Part shown: positions 45,540 through 57,814 of the stretch, one piece after another | How positions within the stretch are numbered: the stretch's first letter is position 1 | Layout: each line of letters starts with the position of its first letter | NCBI GenBank assembly: GCA_021811235.1 | Contig: JAJZPG010000003.1 | Coordinates: 5,192 to 69,191 of the forward strand | Length of the DNA stretch: 64,000 nt | Source of the DNA: Pseudomonadota bacterium | GTDB lineage: Bacteria; Pseudomonadota; Gammaproteobacteria; Burkholderiales; Thiobacillaceae | Reading direction: 5' to 3' | Program-made: the position numbers and the translations under genes | The notes under the pieces: generated by a model | Seen by the model: only the letters and a program-made list of their open reading frames with translations | The model's database searches: none | What the model was told of the DNA's origin: nothing

Positions 45540-46253
45540 ATGGCGCCAGTCCGTCGCATCCTGCTGAAGCTGTCCGGCGAGGCCTTGATGGGGCCGGACA
45601 GCTTCGGCTATCACGCCGACACCCTGGCCGGCTTCGTCGGCCAGATTCGCGAAGTGGTGGCGGCCGGGGTGCAGGTCGGCATCGTGGTCGGCGGCGGCAA
45701 CCTGTTCCGCGGCGCCACCGGTGCGCTGTCCGGGATGAACCGCGCCACCGCCGACTCGATGGGCATGCTGGCGACGGTGATGAACGCGCTGGCACTGAAG
45801 GATGCGCTGCTGCAGGCCGGTGTCGGTGCGCGGGTGCAGACCGCGGTCCAAATCGCCCACGTCGGCGAGGGTTTCGAGCGCGATGCCGCCGTGCGCGAAC
45901 TGGAGGCAGGAAACGTGGTGATCTTCGGCGGCGGGACGGGCAATCCGTTCTTCACCACCGATACCGCGGCGGCCCTGCGTGCCGCCGAGATCGGTGCCGA
46001 CCTGTTGCTCAAGGCGACCAAGGTCGACGGTGTCTACACCGCCGACCCCAAGAAGGATCCGGACGCCAGGCGCTACGAGGCGCTCTCCTTCGACGAGGCG
46101 ATCGCCAGGAACCTGGGCGTGCTCGATACCGCCGCCTTTGCCCTGTGCCGCGAACAGAAACTGTCGCTCGTCGTGTTCAACGTCTTCAAGCCCGGCGCGC
46201 TCAAGCGCGTGGTGATGGGCGAGGACGAAGGCACGCGGGTAAGCAACCATTGA
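45540..46253 (+). CDS. pyrH: UMP kinase
   Basis: A 237-residue amino-acid-kinase-fold enzyme phosphorylating UMP. It has [10 protein letters not shown] at the start, [12 protein letters not shown] near 44-55, and [17 protein letters not shown] near 160. The start lies six bases after tsf with no separate promoter, so it is part of the same operon. Confidence 0.97.
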   Translation: MAPVRRILLKLSGEALMGPDSFGYHADTLAGFVGQIREVVAAGVQVGIVVGGGNLFRGATGALSGMNRATADSMGMLATVMNALALKDALLQAGVGARVQTAVQIAHVGEGFERDAAVRELEAGNVVIFGGGTGNPFFTTDTAAALRAAEIGADLLLKATKVDGVYTADPKKDPDARRYEALSFDEAIARNLGVLDTAAFALCREQKLSLVVFNVFKPGALKRVVMGEDEGTRVSNH

Positions 46254-46263
46254 GGAGTTGAGA

Positions 46264-46829
46264 ATGGCTGAAACCACCATCGCCGAAGTCAAGCAGTCTG
46301 CCGAGCAGAAGATGGGCAAGACGCTGGACGCGTTGAAGAACGACCTGGCCAAGGTGCGCACCGGACGGGCGCATGCCGGCATCCTCGATCACGTGATGGT
46401 CGACTACTACGGCAACCCGACGCCGGTGCCGCAGGTGGCCAACGTCTCGCTGGTCGATTCGCGCACGCTGGGCGTGCAGCCGTACGAAAAGAACATGGTC
46501 GGCAAGATCGAGAAGGCGATCCGCGACGGTGATCTGGGGCTGAATCCGGCGACGCATGGCGACATCATTCGCGTACCCATGCCGTCGCTGACCGAGGAGC
46601 GCCGCAAGGATCTGATCAAGGTCGTGCGCGGCGAGGCGGAAAACGCGCGCGTCGCGGTGCGCAACATCCGTCGCGACGCCAACGGCACGCTGAAGGACAT
46701 GGTCAAGGCCAAGACGGCAACCGAGGACGAGGAACGCCGCACCCAGGACGAGGTGCAGAAGCTGACCGACAAATTCATCGGCGAGATCGACAAGATGCTG
46801 GCCGAAAAAGAAAAGGATCTGCTCGCAGT

Positions 46830-46833
<4 letters not shown>
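46264..46833 (+). CDS. frr: ribosome recycling factor
   Basis: A 189-residue factor that splits ribosomes after termination. [32 protein letters not shown] and a long three-helix bundle with [11 protein letters not shown] are as in other RRFs. GAGGAG upstream supports the ATG at 46264 over 46258. Its stop overlaps the TTG start of uppS. Confidence 0.97.
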
Positions 46834-47591
<758 letters not shown>

Positions 47592-47613
47592 TGATTTGCC
47601 GGGAGTCCCCGCC

Positions 47614-48420
47614 ATGACGCCACTGCTCAGGCGCGTGCTCACCGCCGCGCTGCTGCTGGCGGTATTCGTGCCGGCCGTGCTGTGGGCGCCCGCCTGGCTG
47701 TGGGCGATTCTGATGGCTGGGGTGGTCGTCATGGCCGCCTGGGAGTGGGCGCATCTGAGCCACTTTCCGCCTTTGGCTGCGCGCGCCTACGCCGCGGTTC
47801 TGGGACTGTGCGCCGTGGCCTTGCCCCATGTGCTGAGCGTGGACTGGCCGATTTTCCAGACCGGACTGATCCTGCTGGCCGTCGCGTTCTGGCTGCTCGT
47901 TGCGCCGCTGTGGCTGCTTGGGCGCTGGCATGCGCCGCAGGTTCTCGTGCGCGCCGCGGTCGGCGTCGTGCTGCTGCTGCCGACCTGGGCGGCGCTGCTG
48001 TACCTGCATGCGCGCGGTCCCGCCGTGCTGCTCGGCGTGATGGCGATCGTGTGGATCGCCGACACCGCCGCCTACTTCGCGGGGCGTCATTTCGGCCGCC
48101 ATAAACTCGCGCCGGCGATCAGCCCGGGCAAGACCTGGGAAGGCGTGGCGGGTGCACTTGTTGCGCTCGCGCTGTACGCGGGCGTCATTGGTCTGCTGGC
48201 CGGGATGCCGCTGTTGTCTCTGCTCATCATGGTCGCCGGGCTCCTCTACGTCTCGGTGCTGGGCGATCTGTTCGAATCCTGGATCAAGCGCGTCTCCGGC
48301 ATGAAGGACAGCGGCGACGTGCTGCCCGGCCACGGCGGCGTGCTCGACCGCATCGACGCGCTGACCTCCACCTTGCCGATCGCCACCGGCATCCTGATGT
48401 GGCTGGAGCGGACCGTATGA
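47614..48420 (+). CDS. cdsA: phosphatidate cytidylyltransferase
   Basis: A 268-residue polytopic inner-membrane protein (about seven or eight hydrophobic spans) making CDP-diacylglycerol. The signature [18 protein letters not shown] lies near the C-terminus, and [12 protein letters not shown] earlier. GGGAG eight bases or so before the ATG at 47614 supports the start. Its stop overlaps the dxr start by ATGA. Confidence 0.95.
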   Translation: MTPLLRRVLTAALLLAVFVPAVLWAPAWLWAILMAGVVVMAAWEWAHLSHFPPLAARAYAAVLGLCAVALPHVLSVDWPIFQTGLILLAVAFWLLVAPLWLLGRWHAPQVLVRAAVGVVLLLPTWAALLYLHARGPAVLLGVMAIVWIADTAAYFAGRHFGRHKLAPAISPGKTWEGVAGALVALALYAGVIGLLAGMPLLSLLIMVAGLLYVSVLGDLFESWIKRVSGMKDSGDVLPGHGGVLDRIDALTSTLPIATGILMWLERTV

Positions 48421-49601
48421 AACCACGCGTCCTCACCGTCCTCGGCGCCACCGGCACCATCGGCGTCAACACGCTCGACGTGGTGGCGCGGCATCCCGAG
48501 CGCTTCGAGATATTCGCCCTCACCGGCGCCACCCAGGTCGAGCGCATGCTCGAGCAGTGCCGCACCCATCGCCCGCGCTACGCGGTGATGAGCGAGCCGG
48601 CCGCCGCCGCTGCATTGCGCGGGCGCGTCGCCGCCGCGGGCCTGTCGGTCGAGGTGCTCGAGGGCACCGCCGCGCTGACCGAGGTCGCCACCGCGCCCGA
48701 GGTCGACACCCTGATGGCGGCGATCGTCGGCGCCGCCGGCCTGCCGGCCACGCTGGCGGCGGCTCAGGCGGGCAAGCGCATCCTGCTCGCCAACAAGGAA
48801 ACCCTGGTGGTGTCCGGCCAGTTGTTCATGGATGCCGTCGCCGCCAGCGGCGCCGAACTGCTGCCGATCGATTCCGAGCACAACGCGATCTTCCAGGCGC
48901 TGCCGCGCGGCTTCCGCGGCGACTTCCGGCAGGCGGGGGTGAATGCGCTGTGGCTCACCGCCTCCGGCGGGCCGTTCCGCACCCTGTCGGCGGAAGCGAT
49001 CGCCGCCGCGACGCCCGCGCAGGCGGTGGCGCATCCCAACTGGGTGATGGGCAAGAAGATCTCGGTCGACTCGGCGAGCCTGATGAACAAGGGGCTCGAG
49101 GTGATCGAGGCGCGCTGGCTGTTCAACGCACGCCCCGAGCAGATCAAGGTGGTGGTGCATCCGCAGAGCATCGTGCATTCGATGGTCGAGTACGTCGACG
49201 GCTCGGTGATCGCGCAGATGGGCACCCCCGACATGCGCACGCCGATCGCCTATGCCTTGGGTTTCCCCGAGCGCATCGATGCCGGCGTATCGATGCTCGA
49301 ACTGATGGGCAGGCAGCTGACGTTCGAGGCACCCGATACGCAGCGCTTCCCCTGCCTGCAGCTGGCGTTCGACGCGCTTGCCGCGGGGGGCAACGCGGCG
49401 GCGGTGCTGAACGCCGCCAACGAAGTCGCGGTGGCGCGCTTCCTCGACGGTGCCGCCTCGTTCAATGCGATTGCCGCCAGCATTGCCCATGCGCTGGACG
49501 AGCTGGCGGGCGGCGCGGCGGATACGCTGGACGACCTGCTCGAAGCCGACCGCCAGGCGCGCCGTGTCGCCGGCGATTACCTGGAGCGCCTGCGCGCATG
49601 A
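48417..49601 (+). CDS. dxr: 1-deoxy-D-xylulose 5-phosphate reductoisomerase
   Basis: A 394-residue NADPH enzyme of the MEP isoprenoid pathway. The nucleotide motif [13 protein letters not shown] lies at the start, followed by [25 protein letters not shown] (metal and substrate residues) and [20 protein letters not shown]. It overlaps cdsA and rseP by ATGA at each end. It supplies precursors for UppS just upstream. Confidence 0.97.
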   Translation: MKPRVLTVLGATGTIGVNTLDVVARHPERFEIFALTGATQVERMLEQCRTHRPRYAVMSEPAAAAALRGRVAAAGLSVEVLEGTAALTEVATAPEVDTLMAAIVGAAGLPATLAAAQAGKRILLANKETLVVSGQLFMDAVAASGAELLPIDSEHNAIFQALPRGFRGDFRQAGVNALWLTASGGPFRTLSAEAIAAATPAQAVAHPNWVMGKKISVDSASLMNKGLEVIEARWLFNARPEQIKVVVHPQSIVHSMVEYVDGSVIAQMGTPDMRTPIAYALGFPERIDAGVSMLELMGRQLTFEAPDTQRFPCLQLAFDALAAGGNAAAVLNAANEVAVARFLDGAASFNAIAASIAHALDELAGGAADTLDDLLEADRQARRVAGDYLERLRA

Positions 49602-50950
49602 GCGTACTGCATACCGTAGTCTGGTTCCTGATCGCCATCGGCATCCTGGTGGTGGTGCACGAATTCGGCCATTTCCTCGCGGCACGGCTGGCCGGCGTCA
49701 AGGTGCTGCGCTTCTCGGTCGGCTTCGGCAAGCCGATCTACAGCCGCCGCTTCGGGCGCGACCAGACCGAATGGACCCTGTCGGCGCTGCCGTTCGGCGG
49801 TTACGTCAAGATGCTCGACGAACGCGAGGGCACCGTGCCGGCGGCGGAGGCGCACCGCAGTTTCAACCGCGCCACCGTGTGGCGCCGCATCGGCATCGCC
49901 GCCGCAGGGCCGGCCGCCAATTTCCTGCTCGCCATCGTGCTCTACTGGGTGCTGTTCCTGAACGGCATGCCGGCGATGAAACCGCTGATCGGCGAGCCGC
50001 CGGCCGGCACGCCGGCCGCTCAGGCGGGATTGGTGGCGGGCGACGAGATCCGCCGCGTCAACGGTATCGATACGCCGTCGTTCCAGGAATTGCGGCTGAA
50101 TCTGTTGCGGGCGGGGGTGGCGGGCGAACCGCTGGTGCTGGAATTGACCGATGGCCGCAGCGTGCGGCTCGATGCAGGACCGTTGGATACGGAAAACCTG
50201 GAACGCGACACCCTGCGTCCGCTTGGCATCGTGCGCTACGACCCCAGGATCGCGCCGGTGATCGGTCAGGTCCTGCCTGACGGCGCAGCCGCGCGTGCGG
50301 GCTTCCGGTCTGGCGACATTCTGGTCGCCGCCAACGGGGAAGCGGTGGCGGATTGGCAGGATTGGGTGAAACGGGTTCGCCAGCATCCGGGCAAGCCCTT
50401 GCGCATCGAATACGAGCGGCAGGGGCGGCACGGCGAACTGACCGTGGTGCCGGATGCGGTGGACGAGGGCGGCCAGTGCATCGGCAAGATCGGTGCCGGC
50501 CCGAAAGTCGACGAATCGGTACTGGACGCGCTGATGACCGAGGTGCGCTACGGCCCGGTCGAGGCCTTGTGGCAGGGCGCCGCGAAGACCTGGGACACGA
50601 GCGTGTTCACGCTGGAGATGATGGGACGCATGGTGCTCGGCCAGGTGTCGTGGAAGAATCTGTCGGGCCCGCTCACCATCGCCGACTACGCGGGCCAGAG
50701 CGCCACCCTCGGCTGGATCAGCTTCGTCGGCTTCCTGGCGCTGGTGAGCGTGAGCCTGGGCGTGCTGAACCTGCTGCCGATCCCGCTGTTGGACGGGGGG
50801 CACCTCATGTATTATGTTGCCGAAGTTTTTACCGGCCGCCCGGTGTCGGAACGCACCATGGAGATAGGGGGCCGGATCGGCATGACATTGCTGCTGCTGC
50901 TGATGTCGTTCGCCCTGTTCAACGATTTGCAACGCCTGATAAGCGGATGA
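49598..50950 (+). CDS. rseP: site-2 intramembrane metalloprotease RseP
   Basis: A 450-residue inner-membrane zinc protease. HEFGH lies at residues 21-25 in the first transmembrane helix, two PDZ-like regions at about 115-285, and the second zinc motif [14 protein letters not shown] near 388. It cuts anti-sigma factors such as RseA and clears signal peptides. It overlaps dxr and bamA by ATGA. Confidence 0.96.
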   Translation: MSVLHTVVWFLIAIGILVVVHEFGHFLAARLAGVKVLRFSVGFGKPIYSRRFGRDQTEWTLSALPFGGYVKMLDEREGTVPAAEAHRSFNRATVWRRIGIAAAGPAANFLLAIVLYWVLFLNGMPAMKPLIGEPPAGTPAAQAGLVAGDEIRRVNGIDTPSFQELRLNLLRAGVAGEPLVLELTDGRSVRLDAGPLDTENLERDTLRPLGIVRYDPRIAPVIGQVLPDGAAARAGFRSGDILVAANGEAVADWQDWVKRVRQHPGKPLRIEYERQGRHGELTVVPDAVDEGGQCIGKIGAGPKVDESVLDALMTEVRYGPVEALWQGAAKTWDTSVFTLEMMGRMVLGQVSWKNLSGPLTIADYAGQSATLGWISFVGFLALVSVSLGVLNLLPIPLLDGGHLMYYVAEVFTGRPVSERTMEIGGRIGMTLLLLLMSFALFNDLQRLISG

Positions 50951-53259
50951 AAATAACCATGACCCTGAACCGTTTGACGCTTGCCCTTGCCGCCGTATTC
51001 GCCGCGCACTCAGCGCTGGCCGAAGAGCCCTTCGTGGTCAAGGACATCCGGGTCGAGGGCATCCAGCGCACCGAGGCGGGCACGGTGTTCAGCTATCTGC
51101 CGGTCAAGGTCGGCGACGTCATGACCGACGAGAAGACCGCAGCGGCGATCAAGGCGCTGTATGCCACCGGCTTCTTCAAGGACGTGCGGCTGGAAGCGCG
51201 CGACGGCGTGGTGATCGTGACGGTCGAAGAGCGGCCCTCGATCGCCAAGATCACGCTGTCCGGCATCAAGGAATTCTCCGAGGACGATCTCAAGAACGGC
51301 CTCAAGCAGACCGGCCTCGCCGAAGGGCGCGTGCTCGACCGTGCCCTGCTGGACAAGGCTGAGCAGGAACTGCAGCGGCAATACTTCAACCGCGGCAAGT
51401 ACGCGGTCGAGATCAAGTCCACCCTGACGCCGCTGGAGCGCAATCGCGTCGCGGTGCAGTTCGACGTGGTGGAAGGCGACAGCGCCAAGATCCAGCAGAT
51501 CAACGTCGTCGGCAATCAGGCCTTCAAGGAGAAGGAGCTGCTGAAGCAGTTCACCTCGACCACGCCGGGCTGGCTGACCTGGTACACCAAGAACGACCAG
51601 TATTCCAAGTCGCGGCTGGCCGGCGATCTCGAAGCCTTGCGCTCGTTCTACCTCAACCGCGGCTATCTCGAATTCAACGTCGATTCCACCCAGGTGTCGA
51701 TCTCGCCGGACAAGCAGGGCATCTACATCACCGTCAACGTGACCGAGGGGCCGCAGTACCGCGTGTCCGACGTCAAGCTGGCCGGCCAAATGCTGGTGCC
51801 GGAAGCGGAGCTGCAGAAGCTCATCACGATCCAGCCGGGCGAGGTGTTCGAGCGCGACCGCCTGACCGAGACGACCAAGAAGATCGGCGACCGCCTCGGC
51901 AACGACGGCTACGCCTTCGCCAACGTCAATGCGGTGCCCGAGCTGGACAAGGAAAAAAGCACGGTCGCCTTCACCCTGTTCGTCGATCCGGGCCGCCGCG
52001 TCTACGTGAACCGCATCAACGTGGCGGGCAACACCAAGACGCGCGACGAGGTGGTGCGCCGCGAAATCCGTCAGATGGAAGGCGCGTATTACAACGCAGA
52101 AAAAATCAATCTGTCGCGCGACCGCCTGAACCGCCTCGGCTACTTCAACGAAGTCAACGTCGAGACGCCGGCCGTGACGGGGACCACCGACCAGGTCGAC
52201 GTCAACGTCAGCGTGGCCGAGAAATCGACCGGCAACGTGATGCTGGGTGCCGGCTTCTCGTCGTCCGAGGGCCTGGTGCTGTCGGGTTCGGTGTCGCAGA
52301 GCAACGTGTTCGGCACCGGCAACCGGCTGTCGGCGCAGATCAACTCGGGCAGCGTCAACACGGTGTATGCGCTCTCGTTCACCAATCCCTATTACACCAT
52401 CGACGGCATCAGCCTGGGTTACGACCTCTACCGGCGCGACGTCGATGCCAGCGAACTCGACAGCGTCGGTGATTACAAGACGTCGACCTACGGCGCGGGC
52501 GTGCGCTTCGGCCTGCCGGTCAACGAGCGCGATTTCGTTTCCTTCGGCCTGACCTACGAGCAGACGTCGATCAGCACGGATCCGAGCAGCCCGACCATTT
52601 ACCGGCTGTTCGAGCAGGAGTTCGGCAGCGATAACGACACCCTGCGCCTCGACACCTCGTGGGCGCGCGATACCCGCAACAACTACCTGTTCCCGACCAA
52701 GGGCCTGTTCCAGCGCGTCTCGGCGGAAATCGGCACGCCGCTCGGCAGTCTGCAGTACTACAAGCTGTCGTTCCAGCATCAGCAGTATTTCCCGCTGGGC
52801 AAGCGTTTCACGCTCATGCTGAATGGAGAAGTCGGCATCGGCGAGGGCCTTTCGGGCAAGCCCCTGCCGTTCTTCAAGAACTTTTACGCGGGCGGCACCA
52901 GTTCCGTGCGCGGCTTCTCCAACGGAACGCTGGGGCCCAAGGACGTCAACGGCGATGCGCTGGGCGGAAACAAGCGCGTGGTCGGCAATGCGGAGCTGTT
53001 CTTCCCCTTGCCGGGACTCAAGGATGACCAGTCGTTGCGCATGTCGGCGTTCATCGATGCGGGCGCCTCCTTCGGCCCCAACGATTACAACAACCAGTAC
53101 AAGAACTTTGCATTCGGCGATTTGCGCTATTCGGCAGGGGTTGCAGTATTGTGGGTGTCGCCGCTCGGCCCGCTCAAATTCAGCCTGGCGCAGCCTCTGG
53201 TCAGCCAGACCGGCGACGAGGAAGAGATGTTTCAATTCACCTTGGGCAATGTGTTCTGA
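50947..53259 (+). CDS. bamA: outer-membrane protein assembly factor BamA
   Basis: A 770-residue outer-membrane protein with a signal peptide ending ALA, five POTRA domains (about 25-420) and a 16-strand barrel. The conserved loop 6 motif VRGF (SSVRGFSNG) lies near 655 and the last strand ends in Phe (FTLGNVF). It overlaps the rseP stop. A second ATG at 50959 is an alternative start. Confidence 0.98.
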   Translation: MKITMTLNRLTLALAAVFAAHSALAEEPFVVKDIRVEGIQRTEAGTVFSYLPVKVGDVMTDEKTAAAIKALYATGFFKDVRLEARDGVVIVTVEERPSIAKITLSGIKEFSEDDLKNGLKQTGLAEGRVLDRALLDKAEQELQRQYFNRGKYAVEIKSTLTPLERNRVAVQFDVVEGDSAKIQQINVVGNQAFKEKELLKQFTSTTPGWLTWYTKNDQYSKSRLAGDLEALRSFYLNRGYLEFNVDSTQVSISPDKQGIYITVNVTEGPQYRVSDVKLAGQMLVPEAELQKLITIQPGEVFERDRLTETTKKIGDRLGNDGYAFANVNAVPELDKEKSTVAFTLFVDPGRRVYVNRINVAGNTKTRDEVVRREIRQMEGAYYNAEKINLSRDRLNRLGYFNEVNVETPAVTGTTDQVDVNVSVAEKSTGNVMLGAGFSSSEGLVLSGSVSQSNVFGTGNRLSAQINSGSVNTVYALSFTNPYYTIDGISLGYDLYRRDVDASELDSVGDYKTSTYGAGVRFGLPVNERDFVSFGLTYEQTSISTDPSSPTIYRLFEQEFGSDNDTLRLDTSWARDTRNNYLFPTKGLFQRVSAEIGTPLGSLQYYKLSFQHQQYFPLGKRFTLMLNGEVGIGEGLSGKPLPFFKNFYAGGTSSVRGFSNGTLGPKDVNGDALGGNKRVVGNAELFFPLPGLKDDQSLRMSAFIDAGASFGPNDYNNQYKNFAFGDLRYSAGVAVLWVSPLGPLKFSLAQPLVSQTGDEEEMFQFTLGNVF

Positions 53260-53283
53260 GGGTAGGCCGTTACTGGAGTATTC

Positions 53284-53787
53284 ATGATGAAGTTCAAGCA
53301 GTTTGCAGCATCCCTGATTCTGGCGTCTGCGTTGGCGGCGTCCCCCGTGCTTGCCAATACCAAGATCGGTTTCGTCAACACCGAGCGCCTGCTGCGCGAA
53401 GCGCCGCTCTCCGTCGCGGCCCAGAAGAAACTGGAGCGTGAATTCGCCGGCCGCGAGCAGGACCTGCAGAAACTCGCCAAGCAGGCGCGCGATCTGCAGG
53501 CGCAGCTGGACAAGGACGGCGTGACCATGTCGGACAGCGAGCGCAAGGCCAAGGAGCGCGATCTCGGCAATCTCAATCGCGAACTGCAGCGCCAGGGGCG
53601 CGAGTTCCGCGAGGACCTCAACCTGCGCCGCAACGAGGAACTGGGACAGATCCAGGAGCGCGCTCGCAAGGCGATCCAGGATATCGCCCGCGCCGAGAAG
53701 TTCGACCTCATCGTCGAGCAGGCCGTTTTCGTCGATCCCAAGAGCGACATCACCGATCGCGTGATGAAAGCCCTGGGTGGAAAATAA
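53284..53787 (+). CDS. skp: periplasmic chaperone Skp (OmpH)
   Basis: A 167-residue periplasmic chaperone for outer-membrane proteins. The signal peptide ends VLA, followed by NTKIGFVNTERLLREAP, then a long charged coiled coil (about 45-120) and a beta end AEKFDLIVEQAVFVDPKSDIT. It follows bamA by 24 bases, with GGAGTATTC just upstream. Confidence 0.95.
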   Translation: MMKFKQFAASLILASALAASPVLANTKIGFVNTERLLREAPLSVAAQKKLEREFAGREQDLQKLAKQARDLQAQLDKDGVTMSDSERKAKERDLGNLNRELQRQGREFREDLNLRRNEELGQIQERARKAIQDIARAEKFDLIVEQAVFVDPKSDITDRVMKALGGK

Positions 53788-53815
53788 GGCCAGACGCGGG
53801 AAATAACCCCCACAT

Positions 53816-54847
53816 ATGGCCGTAACCCTGGCAGCGCTGGTCGCCCGCTTCGGCGGTGAACTCGTGGGCGACGGCGCCCGGGCGGTCAGCCAGGTGGCGC
53901 CGCTGGACCGCGCCACCGCCGACGAAATCGGTTTCGTCTCGCAGAGCAAGTATCTCGCCCAACTGGCGAACACGCGCGCGGGCGCCGTCATCCTGCCCGC
54001 GGATGCGCGCGACGCCACCGAGCTGCCGCGCATCCTTACACCCAACCCCTACCTGTATTTCGCGCGCGTCTCGGCGCTGCTGAATCCGCCGCCGCGTCCG
54101 CCTGCCGGCATCCACCCCGCGGCGACCGTGGCACCCGATGCGGACATCGCCGCCGACGCCAGCATCGCCGCCGGGGCCGTGATCGGCAGCGGCGCCGTGA
54201 TCGGCGCACGCAGCGTGATCGGACCGAACTGCACGGTTGGCGACCAGGCCCGCGTCGGCGACGACTGCCTGCTGCATGCCAACGTCACCCTGTACCACCG
54301 CTGCGAAGTGGGCGACCGCGCCATCCTGCATTCGGGCTGCGTCATCGGCGCCGACGGCTTCGGCTTCGCGCCAAACGACGGGTGCTGGGAGAAGATCCCG
54401 CAGATCGGTCGCGTGCGGATCGGCGACGACGTCGAGGTCGGCGCCTGCACCACCATCGATCGCGGCGCGCTGGAGGACACGGTGATCGAGGAGGGCGTCA
54501 AGCTCGACAACCTGATCCAGGTCGCGCACAACGTGACGATCGGCGCGCACACCGCGATCGCGGCCTGCACCGGCATCGCCGGCAGCGCCAAGATCGGCCG
54601 CCACTGCACGATCGGCGGCGCGGCGATGATCTTCGGCCACATCGAGATCGCCGACGGCACCCGCATCTCGACCAACACGCTGATCACCAAGTCCCTGCCC
54701 AAGGCGGGCACCTATACCTCGGCGCTGCCGTTCTCGGAACACGAGGTCTGGCAGAAGAACGCCGTTCACATGCGCAATCTCGACAAGCTGGTGAACCGCA
54801 TCAAGCAGCTCGAGAAGCGACTCAACGAACTGGAAAACAAATCATGA
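53816..54847 (+). CDS. lpxD: UDP-3-O-acyl-glucosamine N-acyltransferase LpxD
   Basis: A 343-residue lipid A enzyme adding the second hydroxyacyl chain. The N-terminal uridine-binding domain covers about 1-100; left-handed beta-helix hexapeptide repeats follow (about 100-310), with the catalytic His in [11 protein letters not shown] near 240, and a C-terminal helix. It overlaps fabZ by ATGA. Confidence 0.96.
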   Translation: MAVTLAALVARFGGELVGDGARAVSQVAPLDRATADEIGFVSQSKYLAQLANTRAGAVILPADARDATELPRILTPNPYLYFARVSALLNPPPRPPAGIHPAATVAPDADIAADASIAAGAVIGSGAVIGARSVIGPNCTVGDQARVGDDCLLHANVTLYHRCEVGDRAILHSGCVIGADGFGFAPNDGCWEKIPQIGRVRIGDDVEVGACTTIDRGALEDTVIEEGVKLDNLIQVAHNVTIGAHTAIAACTGIAGSAKIGRHCTIGGAAMIFGHIEIADGTRISTNTLITKSLPKAGTYTSALPFSEHEVWQKNAVHMRNLDKLVNRIKQLEKRLNELENKS

Positions 54848-55287
54848 TCATGGACATCGAGCAGGTGATGCAGTACCTGCCGCACCGCTATCCCTTCCTG
54901 CTGATCGACAAGGTGACCGAACTCGAGCTCGGCAAGTCGATCACCGCGATCAAGAACGTCACCATCAACGAGCCCTTCTTCCCGGGACATTTCCCCGGTG
55001 CGCCGGTGATGCCCGGGGTGCTGATCCTGGAGGCGATGGCGCAGGCGGCGGCGATCCTGTCGTTCAAGACCAAGGGCTATGCACCGGAGCAGATCGGCAT
55101 CGTCTACTTTGCCGGCATCGACGCCGCGCGCTTCAAGAAGCCGGTCAAGCCGGGCGACCAGCTCGTGCTCAAGGTCGAGATCGTGCGCGAGATGCGCGGC
55201 ATCTGGAAATACACCGGCCGGGCCGAGGTCGACGGCGCGCTGGTCGCCGAGGCGGAACTGATGGCCACCCTGCGCGACAAGCCCTGA
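54844..55287 (+). CDS. fabZ: 3-hydroxyacyl-ACP dehydratase FabZ
   Basis: A 147-residue hot-dog fold dehydratase of fatty acid synthesis. [13 protein letters not shown] lies at the start, the catalytic His in [15 protein letters not shown] near 54, and the Glu in LILEAMAQ. It competes with LpxA for hydroxyacyl-ACP, which explains its constant place between lpxD and lpxA. An internal ATG at 54850 could also start it. Confidence 0.97.
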   Translation: MIMDIEQVMQYLPHRYPFLLIDKVTELELGKSITAIKNVTINEPFFPGHFPGAPVMPGVLILEAMAQAAAILSFKTKGYAPEQIGIVYFAGIDAARFKKPVKPGDQLVLKVEIVREMRGIWKYTGRAEVDGALVAEAELMATLRDKP

Positions 55288-55288
55288 C

Positions 55289-56065
55289 ATGCCGAAGATC
55301 CACCCCACTGCCATCGTCGCCTCCGGCGCGAAGCTCGCCGACGACGTCGAGATCGGTCCCTACACGATCATCGGCGAGCACGTCGAGATCGGCGCCGGCA
55401 CCACGGTCGGCGCGCACGCCGTGATCACCGGGCATACCACCATCGGTGCGCGCAACCGCATCTTCCATTTCGTCTCGCTCGGCGAGGCGCCGCAGGACAA
55501 GAAATACGCCGGCGAGCCGACCCGCCTGGAAATCGGCGACGACAACGTCATCCGCGAGTTCTGCACCTTCAACACCGGCACCGTGCAGGACCGCGGCGTC
55601 ACCACCATCGGGTCGCACAACTGGATCATGGCCTACGTCCACATCGCGCACGATTGCGTGGTCGGCGACCGTACCATCTTCGCCAACAACGCCTCGCTCG
55701 CGGGCCACGCCGAAGTCGGCGACTGGGCGATCCTCGGCGGCTTCACCGGCGTGCACCAGTTCTGCAAGGTCGGCGCCCACGTGATGACCGGCATCTCCAG
55801 CGTCGTGTTCAAGGACATCCCGCCCTTCGTCATGGCGTCCGGCCAGCCCGCCGCGCCGCATGGCCTCAACAACGAAGGCCTCAGGCGGCGCGGGTTCTCC
55901 GCCGAGTCGCTGGCCGCGCTGAAGCGCGCCTACAAGATCCTCTACCGCGAGGGCAACACGCTCGCCGAAGCACAGGCGAAGCTCGCGCCAGAAGCCGCGA
56001 ACCATGCCGAAGTGCAGCAGCTGCTCGACTTCCTCGCGCGCGCCGAGCGCGGCATCATCCGGTGA
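55289..56065 (+). CDS. lpxA: UDP-N-acetylglucosamine acyltransferase LpxA
   Basis: A 258-residue trimeric acyltransferase for the first step of lipid A synthesis. It has hexapeptide repeats from IHPTAIV through GDDNVIRE, the catalytic His in YVHIAHDCVVG near 121, and the C-terminal helical part. It starts one base after fabZ. Its stop overlaps the GTG of lpxB. Confidence 0.97.
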   Translation: MPKIHPTAIVASGAKLADDVEIGPYTIIGEHVEIGAGTTVGAHAVITGHTTIGARNRIFHFVSLGEAPQDKKYAGEPTRLEIGDDNVIREFCTFNTGTVQDRGVTTIGSHNWIMAYVHIAHDCVVGDRTIFANNASLAGHAEVGDWAILGGFTGVHQFCKVGAHVMTGISSVVFKDIPPFVMASGQPAAPHGLNNEGLRRRGFSAESLAALKRAYKILYREGNTLAEAQAKLAPEAANHAEVQQLLDFLARAERGIIR

Positions 56066-57192
56066 TCGATCTCGGAGCCGTCGCCGGCGAAGCGTCCGGC
56101 GATCTCCTCGGCGCGCATTTCATCCGCGCGTTAAAGCAGAGCCATCCCCGCTTGCGCGCCGCCGGCATCGCCGGCCCGCGCATGGCCGAGGCCGGGGTCG
56201 AGGCGGTCTACCCGAGCGACAAGCTGGCGGTCAACGGCTATGTCGAGGTGCTGCGCCACCTGCCGGAGCTGCTGTGGATCCGCTCGCGCATCACCCGTTA
56301 TTTCCTGGGTGAACGTCCCCGTGTCTTCGTCGGCATCGATGCGCCCGATTTCAACTTCACGCTGGAAGCCAGACTCAAGGCGGCCGGCATTCCCACCGTG
56401 CATTTCGTCAGTCCGTCGATCTGGGCCTGGCGCCCCGAGCGCATCCATCGCATCAAGCAGGCGGTGTCGCACATGCTGGTGGTGTTTCCGTTCGAGGAGG
56501 CGATCTATCGGGACGCCGGCATTCCGGTCAGCTACGTCGGCCACCCGCTGGCCGACGTCATCCCGCTGGAGCCAGACAGCGCCGCGGCGCGCTCCGCTCT
56601 GGGCCTGAATAGCGGTCCCTTGGTGGCATTGCTGCCGGGAAGCCGTCTCTCTGAAGTGACGCGCCACGCACGGCTGATGCTCGACGCGGCGGTGCGCATC
56701 CGCCAGCGCCATCCCGACGCGCAGTTCGTGCTGCCTGCAGCGAGCGAGCCTGCCGCCTGGCTGGTCCGGCAGGCACGGCAGGGATTGGACCTTCCTCTGC
56801 ACGTGCTGGCGGGCCAATCGCATGCCGCCCTCGCAGCGTGCGACGTCGCGCTGGTGGCGTCGGGCACGGCCACACTGGAGACCGCGCTGTTCAAGAAGCC
56901 GATGGTGATCACCTACCGCGTGCCCGCGCTCACTGCGCATCTGATGCGCAAGAAGGCGTTGCTGCCCTGGATCGGCCTGCCGAACATCCTGGCGCGCGAT
57001 TTCGTGGTGCCCGAACGGGTGCAGGAAGCGGCCACCCCGGAGAATCTGGCGAACGACGCGCTCGCCTGGCTGGCCGACGCGCCCCGCCGCGATGCCGTCG
57101 TCGACCTCTTCCGCGCCATGCACGTGAGCCTGCGGCAGAATGCCAGCGCGCGCATCGCCGATGCGCTCGAGCCCTACCTGGAGGGAGTTTGA
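56062..57192 (+). CDS. lpxB: lipid A disaccharide synthase LpxB
   Basis: A 376-residue glycosyltransferase joining UDP-diacylglucosamine and lipid [18 protein letters not shown] lies at the start, [11 protein letters not shown] and [14 protein letters not shown] near 91 and 114, LPGSRLSEV near 192, and the C-terminal [12 protein letters not shown]. The start is a GTG overlapping the lpxA stop (GTGA); the usual start is a few residues longer, but the frame fits no earlier start without deep overlap. Confidence 0.95.
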   Translation: MIDLGAVAGEASGDLLGAHFIRALKQSHPRLRAAGIAGPRMAEAGVEAVYPSDKLAVNGYVEVLRHLPELLWIRSRITRYFLGERPRVFVGIDAPDFNFTLEARLKAAGIPTVHFVSPSIWAWRPERIHRIKQAVSHMLVVFPFEEAIYRDAGIPVSYVGHPLADVIPLEPDSAAARSALGLNSGPLVALLPGSRLSEVTRHARLMLDAAVRIRQRHPDAQFVLPAASEPAAWLVRQARQGLDLPLHVLAGQSHAALAACDVALVASGTATLETALFKKPMVITYRVPALTAHLMRKKALLPWIGLPNILARDFVVPERVQEAATPENLANDALAWLADAPRRDAVVDLFRAMHVSLRQNASARIADALEPYLEGV

Positions 57193-57803
57193 TGGCACGC
57201 CAGACCGTGATCCTGGAGATCGGCCCGCTCGGGCTGTGCGGCGTCGACGAAGCCGGCCGCGGGCCGCTGGCCGGCCCGGTGACGGCAGCGGCGGTCATGC
57301 TCGATCCCGCGCGGCCGATCGACGGGCTGCGCGACTCGAAAAAACTTTCCGCCGCCGCGCGCGCACGCCTGGCCGGCGAGATCCGCGAAAAGGCCGCCGC
57401 CTGGTGCGTGGCCGAGGCGAGCGTGGCCGAGATCGACCAGCTCAACATCCTGCGCGCCACCATGCTGGCGATGCAGCGCGCCGTTGCCGGCCTCGGGCGC
57501 GCACCCGACGAGGTGCTGGTCGACGGCAACCGCTGCCCCGAATGGCCGTGGCGCTCGCAGGCCGTGGTCAAGGGCGACGACAAGATCGCCGCGATCGCCG
57601 CCGCGTCGATTCTCGCCAAGACGGCGCGCGACCAGTTCATGTGCAGCCTGCACGACGAATACCCGGTGTACGGATTTGCCCAGCACATGGGCTACGGCAC
57701 GGCCGCGCACCTCGATGCCCTGAAGGCGCACGGCGCCTGCCCGCAGCACCGGCGCAGCTTTGCCCCGGTCAAACTCGTTCTCGATCAAGCAACCCTGTTC
57801 TGA
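57192..57803 (+). CDS. rnhB: ribonuclease HII
   Basis: A 203-residue RNase HII that cuts RNA in RNA-DNA hybrids. [21 protein letters not shown] with catalytic Asp and Glu lies near 13-33, followed by [24 protein letters not shown] and [13 protein letters not shown]. It shares one base with lpxB (TGATG) and ends the lipid A block. Confidence 0.96.
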   Translation: MARQTVILEIGPLGLCGVDEAGRGPLAGPVTAAAVMLDPARPIDGLRDSKKLSAAARARLAGEIREKAAAWCVAEASVAEIDQLNILRATMLAMQRAVAGLGRAPDEVLVDGNRCPEWPWRSQAVVKGDDKIAAIAAASILAKTARDQFMCSLHDEYPVYGFAQHMGYGTAAHLDALKAHGACPQHRRSFAPVKLVLDQATLF

Positions 57804-57814
57804 AAGGAAACCCC

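Noticed and set aside
51010-54045. A 1011-codon minus-strand open frame opposite bamA, skp and lpxD
   Set aside because: It runs through three well-identified genes and has no recognisable domain.
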